Positions 10,852 through 22,835 of a stretch of DNA of 64,000 nt are shown here, one piece after another (positions within the stretch are counted from its first letter, which is position 1; every line of letters starts with the position of its first letter). A model generated the notes under the pieces. It searched no databases and was not told the DNA's origin. It was given only the letters and a program-made list of their open reading frames with translations. Made by a program: the position numbers and the translations under genes. Origin of the DNA: Arthrobotrys musiformis (lineage: Eukaryota; Ascomycota; Orbiliomycetes; Orbiliales; Orbiliaceae); contig JAVHJL010000002.1 in the NCBI GenBank assembly GCA_036971715.1, forward strand, positions 2,202,501 to 2,266,500, given 5' to 3'.

Positions 10852-12473
10852 ATGTCTTCTCCCGGGCCGTCACACGAGCGGAGGGCTTCACTCGCACGGA
10901 TACACCACGAGCTCGGGATCCCAGCTCTGCTATGCTCTCCGCGAGATGTCAAGCTGTTACTCCTAACCCGTTCCATCCGTCTTTTTGCATACGGCCAGAC
11001 AACTCTCATCCTAGCTTTATTCCTCAAGGCGCAGGATATATCCCTCAAGGGTATCGGATTATTCATGTCCCTGACGCTATTCGGAGACGTTGTCGTCAGC
11101 CTTCTATTAACCCTCGTTGCGGATAAAATCGGCCGGCGGAGAATGCTAGCTTTCGGTGCATTATTAATAGCAGCAAGCGGCACGGTCTTCGCTCTCGTAG
11201 GAAGCTATTGGGTACTTGTCGTTACAGCGGTTGTCGGTGTTATCAGTCCGAGGTCGGTAGTATCAGATATATGATTTGAAAAAACAAAAATCCTGCAAGA
11301 AGCGGCAAGCGCTGATGGAGCTTTGACTCTCTCTTTTGATAACACAATAGTGGGAACGAGATTGGCCCGTTCCGTGCGATAGAAGAGAGTACTATTGCAT
11401 CTCTTGTTCATGCGGATGAAAGAGCAGACCTCTTCGCATGGTATGTCCTACTCGGGACATTATCCAGAGCTCTAGGAAACCTGGTCTGCGGATGGACCGT
11501 CACAGCTCTTCAGAACTACGGCTGGACCCCCCTAGAGTCCTACAAGATCATATTCTTGAGCTACTCAGCCTTGGGGATTACTAATATCTTGATCACATCA
11601 TTCCTATCCGCCAGATGTGAAGAAGATCCAACCTCAAAACCTCACGCGGAACCCGGATCGGAGTCCCAGCCGTTCCTTGGAAATGTAGACGACGACAATG
11701 ACGGCGACGTAGACACCCCACCCCCTCCACCCCCTCCCAGACCCACCTTCCTCCAAAAACTCATCTCCTTCTTCCCGCACATAACTCCACAATCCCGCAG
11801 CATCCTCCTCAAACTCTGCCTCCTCTTCGGCATCGACTCCTTCGCCAGCGGACTAATGCCCGCCTCTCTCATAACCCTCTACTTCCACGACACCTTCTCC
11901 TTCCCGCCCGGAGCCCTAGGAACCCTCTTCTTCACCACAAACCTCGTAAGTTCCGCCGGTAACCTCCTAGCCTCAGCCGTAGCCCGTAGGATAGGCCTGA
12001 TAAAAACAATGGTATTCACCCACCTCCCGTCCGCCATATGTCTATGTCTAATCCCTGCCTTCCCGTCCGTCTACCCCGCTGTTTTTTTCCTGGTTGTAAG
12101 GTCTCTATTGGGATCGATGGATCAAGCTCCACGATCTGCGTTCTTATCCGCGGTGATGAAACCGACGGAAAGGACGGCTGTTATGGGTATTGTTACCGTT
12201 ACGAAGACGTTGAGTCAATCCGCTGGCCCGCTTGTGACGGGAATTATGGGTGGGACAGGACTATTTTGGGTGAGCTTTGTGGTAAGCGGCGGGTTGAGGG
12301 CTGGTTATGATTTGAGTCTTCTGGTGATGTTCACAGCGCTACATGGCGTTGGGAGAAGCCAGCAAAGAACCAGAGAGGCAGAGCGGGAGAGTCAAGGTCT
12401 GATCCTGAGGACAAGTCAAGACGACAACAATGATGACGATGACGGTGGTAATCGGACTCAAGGGAACCCATAG
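10852..12473 (+). CDS. Major facilitator superfamily transporter
   Basis: 507 aa from two exons (10852-11252, 11351-12473). The 98-nt intron runs from GTCGGT to ATAG, and joining it restores ISPSGNEIGPFRAIEES, a motif common in fungal MFS proteins. MFS motif A is seen as VADKIGRRRML in the loop between TM2 and TM3. About twelve hydrophobic segments can be traced. A proline- and acid-rich central loop (ENVDDDNDGDVDTP, then a run of prolines) separates the two halves, and the tail is hydrophilic and Asp-rich (DDNNDDDDGG). The start ATG lies directly after an A-rich leader. No substrate can be inferred: drug, sugar or metabolite efflux are all possible. No neighbouring biosynthetic gene suggests a cluster. 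Confidence 0.88.
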
Positions 12474-13173
12474 CTATAGGTGCCTGGATGCTAAACCCGG
12501 CGTGGATTATATCTATAAAACCCTAGGACATTACATCAATATCGTTACTACTAGGTGAATAAAACTGGGACGTCTATGGTTATTGTTATTTGTTTCTCTA
12601 TTTAATGTTCACTCCCCACATCTAATCGCACTATGAAAAAAAGAACAAAATCCGAAGCATATACTATCCAGAGCCTGATAAGAAAAGGAAAAGGACCATC
12701 CCACCAATCCCAAGTATAAGCAAAGACAAGCTCCAAAACAAAACCGGTTGCAGTGTTGCGAATTTTTGTGTAAAAAAAAGCGTTCAAACAGTTGAGTGGC
12801 TTGCAAATGTTGCAAACTGCCACAGGCGAAAAGGACTGAAAGGAAACAAAAAACAGAAAAACGACAACCCGTAACAAACGCGCTAATGACTAGAGACAGT
12901 CTTGATGCGGAAAAGGAGGCAGAGGTGCAGTATTGACAGTTATCTGTTAAAAAGGGTACATGAGAATGGAATAAAAAGTAATTGTGTTGAAGGAGTGAAA
13001 GAATCGAAAGAGTATTAGTATGTGCAGAAGCGGGTATAGTGGCTTTTTTTGTACATCCCGTAACCTTAGTTAAATTAGTAAGTAATCAATCAGAGAATAC
13101 CGAAAAAAACCATACTGAAAAAAAAATCCCAAACGTAAAGCACTACAATGAAACAAATAACGTCTTGAATCGA
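12474..13173. other. Intergenic between convergent MFS and SPT7 3' ends
   Basis: This 700 bp stretch is A/T-rich with many A runs on the + strand, consistent with two facing 3' UTRs. No ORF or RNA gene is supported. Confidence 0.5.
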
Positions 13174-16100
13174 TCACACTGCCATGATGGATTCAGGACT
13201 CATCATTCCGGGAGTATTATCCAGATCTTTCTCTTCGAATTTCGGCCCACTTCCGTTGTTTTCTTCTGATAGCGGAGGTGTTGCAGTAGGTGCGATGATA
13301 GCAGTGGAACCTGCTGGAGGAGGTTTGGTAGCTACGGGGGGAGGTGGATTTGGGCGTTTCTTTTTCTTGGAGTTTCCACCCTGCCCCGAGACTGGCCTTT
13401 TTCGTGGTGTCGTAATTTTGCCCTATGAAACGTTAGCATCTGTTTCGAGATACAAGGATTATTGAACACATGTGAACATACGGTGGGCGGAAGCCTTGGC
13501 TTTGGAGCTCTTTGCTTGATTGGGAGGTCTTCGTCCTCGATAAGAGGCTCGTCGCTGTTCGCGTGGAGTTTCGCAAGGAAAAAATTCTGGACGAGCCCAA
13601 TCTGATCTTTGAGAATATCGCGGGAGAGAGGCTCGAAAGGCGGCGGAACCTTGTACTCGGTAAGGGGGACGGCAGGGTTGCTGTAGCACATTAGTAGACG
13701 GATAATTTAGATAGTGGGAGGGGTCAGCATACATTGCACTTTGAGTTTGGTAATTGCTGTTGATCCGGGTTTGAAGGACACGCATGAGCCCGGAAGAGAT
13801 AGACATCCCGAACTCCCTTTCCAACCCAAGATCCTTGAAGCCGTAGTAGTCGTCCCCGATATCGTCGGTAAAATCACCGTTGACGAAATGTCTCATATCT
13901 TCTTCAGCAGCCTCAGGATTCTCAACGTCATTCAAAGCGGGTCGCTAAATAATCCATTAGTAAAAGTGCATGTGTCAATAGGAACTCTATTATTCATACC
14001 AAGAGATCGGCTAAATGGGCACGCATGCGTTCATTGAGTTGTACCAGCTTGCCTCCGAGACGCTCCACATCGTCCCTGATATAGCTCTCCAGCGTATCGA
14101 TTTCAAGCCCGTTCTCCGCTAATGTGTGTAGGAGGATTTCCTAAATCATGTTAGTAGCTGAAGTGGGACGGCTGATGGAGGAGCCCCTTACATCTGGTGC
14201 GAAACGCCCTGTTGGAAGAACAGCTTCGGAATACAACATAACGGTCTGACCGATTTTCTTGAAAAAACTGGTGGCGATATCGGTCACAAGATCAAATGCT
14301 GTGGGTTGGTAATCTTCAAAACCAGCATGATAAAATATCTTGGCGATGGAACGTTGAAATGCAGCCCTCTGGATTTCCTCGCAGTAGACTGGTCCATCGT
14401 CAGAGACCAAGAAGTCTTCCGGTTCTCGCTCGACAAACTCTTGAGGGTCGTATTTGGCGAACTGGTTATTGTAAACTTGGGTTTGGACCTGCATTTGTTT
14501 GATGACACCAATCTTGTGGCAAATCTTTCGTGTGTCTTGCATCATTTTCATGTTCGAGTCCATATTTCTCGCAAGACCCGTTGTGGGTTGGGTGAATGCC
14601 GCTTTTGGACCCAGACGCCTAGAAGATTGTTAGATATCTTTGCTATATGTGGCGAAGTTGCGCGACTTACAGGTTTTCATTGTATCGATCGATCTCTTCT
14701 CCGTCATCACCAAGCCACTGCAAGTTATGCGGCAATTCCGGGACGCCGTCCAGGATTTTATAGTAATTTGGCAGCAGATCGTCTTCTTCTTCCGCATGTT
14801 CCTCAACTGCTACGGCAAGCGGGGCTTTGATATCTTTCGTAGCAGCGTCCTTATCCCCGTGAGCAAGCTCGGACCTGATGTAACGACCCATACCAACTCG
14901 CGTTCGGATTAACGCGGGCTCGTCAAGATTTATCTTAGTCCCACGGAAGAGTTTATGCCTCTCACTCTGAAAAAATAATGAGTATCATTTCGTCTTATCA
15001 TCTTGCAAATCAAATTCACTTACCGCTGCTCGGGCTCTGGCTTTTTTCGTCATAGTCTTCCAGATCTTATACTCCGGATCAAGATCGTCATCAACTTCGT
15101 ACTTCTCACTCGCAGGGTCAAGATCTAACGTCGAGATGAGACCATTACTAGGCGTATGTGCCAGAGCAGGACTTCCGAAACCGTTCTGAGAGCCGAGACC
15201 ACTTGTCTCCGCTAGCATATGTCCTGGAACAGGACTGTCCCTAGCTTTGATATCCGGAACGCCCTGTATATTGACAATTGGAGGTTTGGCCTCAGGCGTG
15301 CTCTCAGTTCGGGCAGGTTTTGCGCCTCCCTTTTTAGACTTGCTAGTTCCGGGAGCCTTCCTGTTCATTCTAGACGACATGATAGGTTCTTTTTTGGTTG
15401 TGCCGCACAATTAGCGTATGTACCTTCCCCTGCATATAACTTGTACACCAACTCCTTACCATCATCACTCTCTGCATCTGCGTCTTGATCATGTGCACCC
15501 GCCTCCTCCGCCTCAACCTCTGCTCGATCACGAATTGTAATGTCAGGTATTAAGGGAATAAGGTTTTGTGTCATTTTCTGCATTGCAATGGCATGTTTTC
15601 GTAGATAGTGCTTCGGATCGCCGTTATACTGCAGGCAGTTCTGCCATATTAGGTTCAAATCGTCGATGAATTCCTTCTTGCTCTTGTAGGCCAGCTGCTT
15701 GAGCTTCTTCATAACGGTTCCGAGGTCCATAGGTTGTTTGATGACTAGCCACTTTGTTAGATTTGTCTATAATGATAGCCGTGTAGGGAACTGCAACAAA
15801 ACTCACTGTTGAAGTAATCAGGCGCTTCACGCTTGTTCACCCTGTTAAGAAATGCCGTGGAATGCTCTGTCTGAGCACGAAGCTCAAGCACAACCTTCTC
15901 GGCAGCTTCGTAGAGTTCCTCCTGGCCAACCTTATCCTCGCTAGCCCATTTTGACCGATTCTTCTTCACTTCGGACATCAAATTCCGCAGCTCCATGTCA
16001 GATACCGCCACACGTTCTCGCTTCGCATCGATCCTGGCAATCAAATGCTTGAGTGTCAAGCTCGAGGCTCCCAGGTTCGCATTGCTGAGCTTCCCAGGCG

Positions 16101-16761
16101 CACCCTGCGCGTTAGCTTCGGCATTAACTTGTCGGTCCGACTCGTCTAGCTTTTGCTGTTCCAGCATGGCGTCCCTATCACTCTCCAATGTATAGAACAT
16201 AGTGGAGAATGAAAGCTTAGCAGCATCTTCTGCAGCCTTCTTGTCGGCTTCGAGCTTCTCCCTAGTGACGGTAGCACTATCCTTCCCAGAAGGTGACTTT
16301 GTACGGTCCGGGGAGGATATCTGGATCGTGGGTGGGATTGGCGATCTTGATTTCTGCACGGGTGGCGGCGGCGGTGGCGGCGGCGGTACTTCATCCTCAT
16401 CTTCGTCCATATCGTAGTCATCATCCTCCTCCGCTCTTCGCGCTCGAATAACCGGTGCAGACTTCTCCCCATCCTTCGACACTCCATTCGGCAGCAGGAT
16501 ATCTATCTCGTCATCATTCGGCTCTTCGATCCCCAGCAACTCGTGCACAGTAAGTTCTGTAGCGCAACACGGCCGATTACTGGGAAAGATGGCAGCAATG
16601 GCCTTCTCGAACTGCGCGTAACGAGCGCGACATGCTGCCGTTAAGGGATCGATTTGTTCTTCCTTTTCGGCCTCCGCAGGGTCGATCGAGTTCGTCCGCG
16701 TCCTAGATCGCTCATCCCGGAGTATCTGGACCCGGAGATTCGTCGACGGGTAGGACGACAT
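13174..16761 (-). CDS. SPT7: SPT7-like SAGA complex subunit with bromodomain
   Basis: 1042 aa in nine exons: 16761-15807, 15744-15460, 15388-15024, 14966-14671, 14618-14192, 14140-14000, 13944-13733, 13680-13482 and 13422-13174. Spt7 is a structural subunit of the SAGA histone acetyltransferase coactivator and pairs with a TAF through its histone fold. A bromodomain lies at about residues 285-395 (HSTAFLNRVNKREAPDYF, IIKQPMDLGTVMKKLKQ, IWQNCLQYN). A Spt7-specific segment DITIRDRAEVEAEE follows. The histone fold is near residues 715-785 (EEIQRAAFQRSIAKIFYHAG). The conserved C-terminal block reads LKDQIGLVQNFFLAKLHAN. The N-terminal third is acidic with a proline run. A short frame-shifting intron (15459-15389) had to be placed to restore SDDEPIMSSR; its acceptor sits in an A-run. 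Confidence 0.93.
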
Positions 16762-18090
16762 GAGCTATAAACCGCCCGGATCCGACGTGTACCCCAATGT
16801 ATAGTTTTTTGGAGGTGGTTTGGAATCTAAAGGGGGGGTTGGGTTCTGTCTGTTGACGTCTAAGGGAGGGAAACCCTGAGATATATCACGTTATCGGGTA
16901 TCCTCCCTCGTCGCGCAGTTCCGACAGTTCGGGCAGAAATGATAGGTTGCAGAAAGGCGTTTGGGAGCGGATTAACTCATAGCAGGCAGGAACCGTGGCC
17001 ATGCAAGGGAACGAACGGTTTTCTACGATGAAATTACAGAGTTTGTGGACAGAAATATTGATAGGAGTCGCCGGGCGTGATTCCGATGTGCTGGATTGAT
17101 GAGGCAGATGTTTGTCGTTGGTGTTGTTGTGAAGTTGCGGCTGCAGCCGCCAAACGCGGGTCATCTTGCCTGCTTGCTGGGCCTCGAGCCGAGGGACCGA
17201 GACTACGCCGGGGCCCGTGTAGCATCCAGCCCTAGTAAAGACACCTCAGAACGGCTAGGTCACATGGAGATGAGCATCGGGTCGCTATATCGGGTCCAAT
17301 ACATGCTCAGATGATCGGGATCTGTAGTTCCAGGCATAGGGTTGATACCTATGCCTCGTGGGATACATCTGTCGCGGCCTCATGCCTATTCTTACTGCTG
17401 TTGGAACCGACCAGCCTATGGAATACAGGGCCAAGATGTCTACCAGGACGATATAATACCAAACGAAACTCTCTCCATTAATTATAACCCTCTCAAGCTC
17501 TCTGCTCAGTATCTTGATTGCCGTATCGTATATGCTTCCCGCACGCTAAATTTACAAGCAAAACCATTATAAAGAAGAGAAGAAGAAGAAGAAACCCCTA
17601 CTGACACCATCCCATGTATGCATGCATGTACCCGGTCTAGCATTAACATTACTAGCATTGAGCGGGAGTGCGCACCGGTTCAAACCCCGTCAAGAAGAGA
17701 AACAAAACACCTGCGTAGAAAGTTGCGGTTCTAACACGGAAGCTAAAGAACGATTGAAATGCAGGGACACACGCACACATACACAACATATACACTGGAC
17801 GCCAATGAAACCCTTCCCTCAAGAAACCACGGTCATTAGAATGCCCAAGCCAGTGTGTCTAGTATAAAACAAACCCCCTCATACAAATAAGTGAAAGAGA
17901 AGAAAAGTTCCAAGCTTTAAAAGGGAAAAAGAATGAAGGGGGGCGCAAAAGAGAGGAAAAGAAACAGAATCCCACGCTCCAACCCCAGATCTAAACGAAA
18001 ACCCCAAATAACACAATGTCTTTTGATTATACCCTGATTACCATTTTTTTTTTTAATTTCTTCATGTCTTTGTCACCATCCTCATCATCA
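16762..18090. other. Intergenic between SPT7 start and ATG26 3' end
   Basis: This 1.3 kb stretch has no supported gene. It carries the SPT7 promoter at its left and the ATG26 3' UTR at its right. The purine-rich stretch 17570-18000 holds AAGAAGAGAAG-type runs. A B-box-like GGTTCAAACC near 17677 was examined as a tRNA and rejected. Confidence 0.5.
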
Positions 18091-21000
18091 TTACGGTGTC
18101 GAGGTCCCAGTAATCTTGCTGCTGCTGTCATCTGAATTAGTATCCTTTATCGAACTTCTTCGGGCAATTTCTGAATCATCATCATCTCGGTTCACGAAGG
18201 TCCAAGACTCCTCAGTAGAATCGGATGCCTCCTGTTGTGGGTTCTTGATAAGAGACTTGGCGTATTCCATGTCTCGGTAGATGGCCTGGATAGCCGTATG
18301 CACTCCGTCCTCCTATCGATTTTATTAGCACATCGTCCAAAACATTTGGTTAGTGGTAAACTCACAGATCGAATTTGTTCGCCTAATACCCGAGCCTTCG
18401 TAATCATACGGTTGCTATGCGTAGCTAGCCACATGGCTTCAGCTAACGTCTTGACATTCAACTTCTTTAAACATACTCCAACCCCGAGATCCTCAACTCT
18501 TCCACCAAAGAAGAATTGGTCTCCAAAGAACGGGCTGATTACTGTAGGCAGGCCGGCCCTCAAACTTGCGCCAGTCGTGCCAGCACCACCATGATGCACT
18601 GCAGCATCGATATGCTTGAAAAGCCAATCATGAGGAGTAGCTTTGATTGGAAGGATACAATCGGGGAGAGGTATCTCAGGAACACTTGCGTCCTTCCTCC
18701 CCAATCTATCGGACCATCCCTTCGAAAGCAAGCACCTGACTTCGGCTTTTACGACCGCATCAACGACAGTTTGAGTCAGCGCCTGGGGATCGGCCACGAC
18801 AATCGACCCAAAACCAATATAGACTATAGGCTTTCCGTCCTCCCTTGCCTTGCGCATAAACTCAATCATTTCAGGCGGTGGTTCGAAGTTTGATTGACTC
18901 TCGTCCAAAAACCAGTACCCCGTCACTCTAATCCAATCACTAAAGTCTAGAGGAGGGATGACAACGTGAGGACTGAAGTTGTACAAAAATGGAACCTTGT
19001 TCGGTTGCATCTTATCGAGGCTAGTGCTCTTGAGGTGGAGTTCTTTCTTTCGCCATCTGTTGACTTGACTGGCGATAGCTTTCCAGAAGACGTTGTCGAA
19101 CATGATGTATGAAAAGTAGTTGTATGCGCCTCCCATTTTGTGGTCAGGGACGGCGAAGGCATGGGGATATGCTCGGGTTCGGGTCCAAGGCATTGTAAAG
19201 GCGCGGAAGTACGGTATTTTCATCGCTTCGGCGATATGGATACCAGCCATTGCGCTAGGGCTCTCAATCAAGACATCAGAATCCTGACAAGCGGTCCATG
19301 CTGAGCTAAGGAGGTCGTCGATCCACGTTCGGAACTTTCCTGCCGCTTCCTTGAGGAAGGAAATCGTAAACATGCCATTTTCGACACATATTCTCATCAG
19401 CTCAGCGGGGTCACCAGCGACTTCTCTAAACTCGATGCCGTGACTCTCTACCCAATCTCGAAATTCAGCGTGGGTTGCGATTCTTGCTTTGTGGCCCTCC
19501 TTCATGAGGCCCTTACAAAGAGCAATATACGGTTGGACATCGCCCCGCGAGCCAATTGTCAAACAGGTAAACCTTAAAGGCTCGCTCGGCTTGAAATGAA
19601 CGATGGATGTATGCGGATCGTCGAACACTATAGGCGGCACATCCATGCCGTGACCTTGGGCTACTTCGTTCGTAGTATGAGGAAGTTTCATCTCGTGCTC
19701 TAGATGTCCGGCTTCTAGCCTAGCCTCCTGTAGCATATCGTGTTCTCGTTTGGCGATCTCTGCATTTGCCTTTTGCTCAGGAGTAATTAGCAGGCTCTCT
19801 CGCATCTGTCGAGAGTTATCGATCGCCTTTGCCAATGTGCTTCCGCAGTCGTCTCGGTTTTCTAGCCCTGCGAACTCGAAGAAGAGCTCCTCGTGGCCGC
19901 GAATGGTTACGACAAGGCCGTGGTAGCTAAACCGGAATCCCTTCTCCTTGTCTACATTCTCGATATCACGAAGCGGCAAAATCATCTAAAAAAAAAATAC
20001 ACGAATTAGTATTTGACAAAATCACGGCAGAGTGATAAAGTTCACATACTCTTGTTCTGGTGCCAGGCACAATACTCCTGAAGCAGAAGTGCTGATCACC
20101 AAGATAAATTTTGCCGTACAAAGGCAGGACGCGTGATAGATAACCAAAGTAAACTGCGATGAGGTTTTCTGATTCAGGAAGAGCAAACCGCTCTCTGAAG
20201 CGTTCAGAAGGCGTAGCTGCTCCTTCATCCTCGTCATCAGCGTCAGCATCTCCAGGTGCATCGGCGTTCGATGCCTGCCCGGGATCATCGTAATGTTTCC
20301 TGCCGCCGGTCCACATATCTGAAACCTTGCCAAAGTAGCCCATGCCTCCAGCTGCCACGCCTTTAGATCGTCGCTTCATCCAGTCAGCAATCCCCTGGGC
20401 GGAACGGATGGGATACGATCCCACCCTATACACATCGCCAAGGCTAGGACTAGACAACGAAAATCTCTTGTCGGAAGACGTTCTTTCATCCAAAGATGGC
20501 CGGCCTAGCTCGCCCGGAGAGGATTCAACCTTCTTGACAGATCCCTCCGGAATAGAGACCCCATCTGTGGCTGCCCTCGAAGGGGGATGAATAGTAAGAG
20601 GAGGAGGAGAAACAGGTTCAATAGTACCAGCCTTGTCCTTGAGCGTCGGAGACCTACCCCTATTGATACCCGAAGGTTCTGTTCCGGCTGGATATGACTG
20701 TTGGAAAACGTCGCTCCTCGATAGAAACTGACTTGCTGCTAGCTCCCCTTCACTTTCTGAAGACATAGGAATAGCATCCGACGACTCAGCCAATGATGAC
20801 GGCTCGCTTTGCATCGACTTCACGTATGAACTAGACGACATGTCTCGTGAAGGGGATGCTGCTACTGATCTGGGAGGAGAGGCTTTTCTTCCCTTCGTCT
20901 TTCGCCTAAAAACGCTAGCGATAGAAGGGCTTCGGGCCTCATTGGCATCCATACTTTTCCTTGTGGAGAAGTCAATGCTTCGCCGGTTGCTTACATCGAA

Positions 21001-22835
21001 ACTTCGACGAGCATATTCGCCGCTAGTCCGAGGGCTGCCCACCACCGGGGATGTAGGCACGGGAAGTAATGTGTCTCTAACTGCTTCTCTAAGCAAAGGA
21101 GCAACAGGCCCGTCCAAGCTCTTGAGAGGAACAGCCGCAGCAGGCCAAGTAGGCGTGCCCATTACTAGTGAATGCCGTACAAATTGTCCAGTAGGCGATG
21201 AAGGGGTAATTTCACGAGCTGGCGAAACCCCAAGACTTGCACGTTTCGAAGTTCCTTGGGTCAAAAGATGTCCTGGGATCTTCTGGGCTGTTGTATCTTC
21301 TACCAATAGTCGGATAAGTTCAAAAGCCTCCCCGCCGAATGAAAAGAAGGAGAAGAAGTACTGTATCATATGTTAGTCAATAGGAATCAGAATTCGCCTC
21401 GGAGTGCGATATACACACCTCGTCAATAGCATACGATTCATCATCAGCAACCACCTTCAACTTGAAAGTATCGGCAAATTCGATGACAGGACTTTTCTCG
21501 ATCTCAAGTACATTCTCAATAGGAATGACAACCTTCACACTATCGCCATCATTGTGTATCCGAAAGATAACTTTTTCTAAGGCCTTAGTCCATTCGGCAG
21601 CGCTTGTGGCGGAGTCGGCTTTGAATTCATATTTTCTGGAGTTAGTGACAAGGGTGAAGGCATGGTCCTTGCTTCCTTCGTCGACGTAGGCATGTATCGC
21701 ATAACGGAGATCGATGTTACCGCTCGGGAAGTAGAGATCGGAAGCATCTGCGTAATAGGAGAGGACGTCTCCTTTCAAAGTGAACCAATATCTGCCGTAG
21801 CGGGGATTCTTTCGGCCGCGTTTGTAGAAATGTCCAGATTTTAGAACGGCGTCCTAAGTAAAGTATTAGTTTGTTGTAAAGGAGAGTCTAGGAGTCGGCG
21901 GAAACATGCCTGATGCTTCGGCATATAAGCGAAGAAGCAAATATGACGATCCGTAATGTAAATGTACCCTTGAAGAAGCACAGTCTTCAATAACCAACAA
22001 GGATATTCTGGGGTGCAAAACATTAGTACAGCCTACATATCTAGATTCGCAGATTTACCGTACCAGATTGCACTTCCTCTAATTCGGGAAGGCCAAAGAT
22101 GACTTGGACCTTCTCTGAGAGGGCGGTTGGCGAAATGGAAAACTCAGGAAATAAGACATCTTCACTTCCTGCTTCCTGGGCAGCTTCCATAGCCGAGTTT
22201 GTAGCTGTCACCGTAGACTGGGCTAAACTAGGGACTTCGTCTGCCGGCGTTCGTGAGACAGACGGGAGGATGGATGAACCTCGGCTAGAAGGCAGCTCCG
22301 TCGACGAGCTGGTGTCCTCAGAAGCAGAAGGCGCCGTCGAAGTTGCTGAACTTGAAGTATGCTTCGACTTCTTATCATGACGCTTCTGTTGTATCGACTT
22401 TATGATGTTCTTTGGTAGGAATCTACTCTCGCTGAGCCGTTTGGAAGCTGCGGCATCATGCTTTTCTGGGTCCGTAGCAGCTTGGGTGCCTTCCTTATTT
22501 GCACTCTTCAAGCCTTCTTTAACAACAAAGTTCTTTGCCATCTTTCTTTGTTTTGTTTCTTCATCACCGCTATCCTCTTCCTCCGCTTCTTCGTCAATGT
22601 CGGAATCGAATCTATGAAAATCGGCCTTTGAACCAGCAGCTTGTATCATCTGAAAGATAGACTGGTGCATGCTAAAGTTTCCACCCCTAGCAGATAATGT
22701 CACATCTTTGAGATCATCTTCGGAAGCTATCTTGAAACGTTCTGGTAATGCTGGCGAGTGGGATCTGGGCCTTGCACGTTGAGGTAAATCAACACGGTCC
22801 AACCGTGTTGGCCGGTCCTCGACTTCGGACGACAT
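18091..22835 (-). CDS. ATG26: Sterol 3-beta-glucosyltransferase ATG26 (UGT51)
   Basis: 1485 aa in six exons: 22835-22064, 22007-21910, 21853-21419, 21360-20050, 19985-18366 and 18312-18091. It transfers glucose from UDP-glucose to ergosterol at membranes. In some methylotrophic yeasts and plant pathogens it is needed for pexophagy. Order of parts: disordered acidic N-terminus; first GRAM segment (about 245-290); PH domain (about 291-395, SGHFYKRGRKNPRYGRYWF); long Ser-rich linker; second GRAM (about 820-910, PLYGKIYLGDQHFCFRS); GT-B catalytic domain from about residue 1010 (CLTIGSRGDVQPYIALCKGL) with the sugar-nucleotide motif HHGGAGTTGASLRAGLPT and PFFGDQFFFGG. The second intron (21909-21854) starts with GC rather than GT. 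Length and domain order match the fungal family, so this is secure. Confidence 0.95.

Noticed and set aside
17640..17700. GGTTCAAACCCC near 17677 as a tRNA B-box
   Set aside because: T-stem does not pair and no A-box is present.
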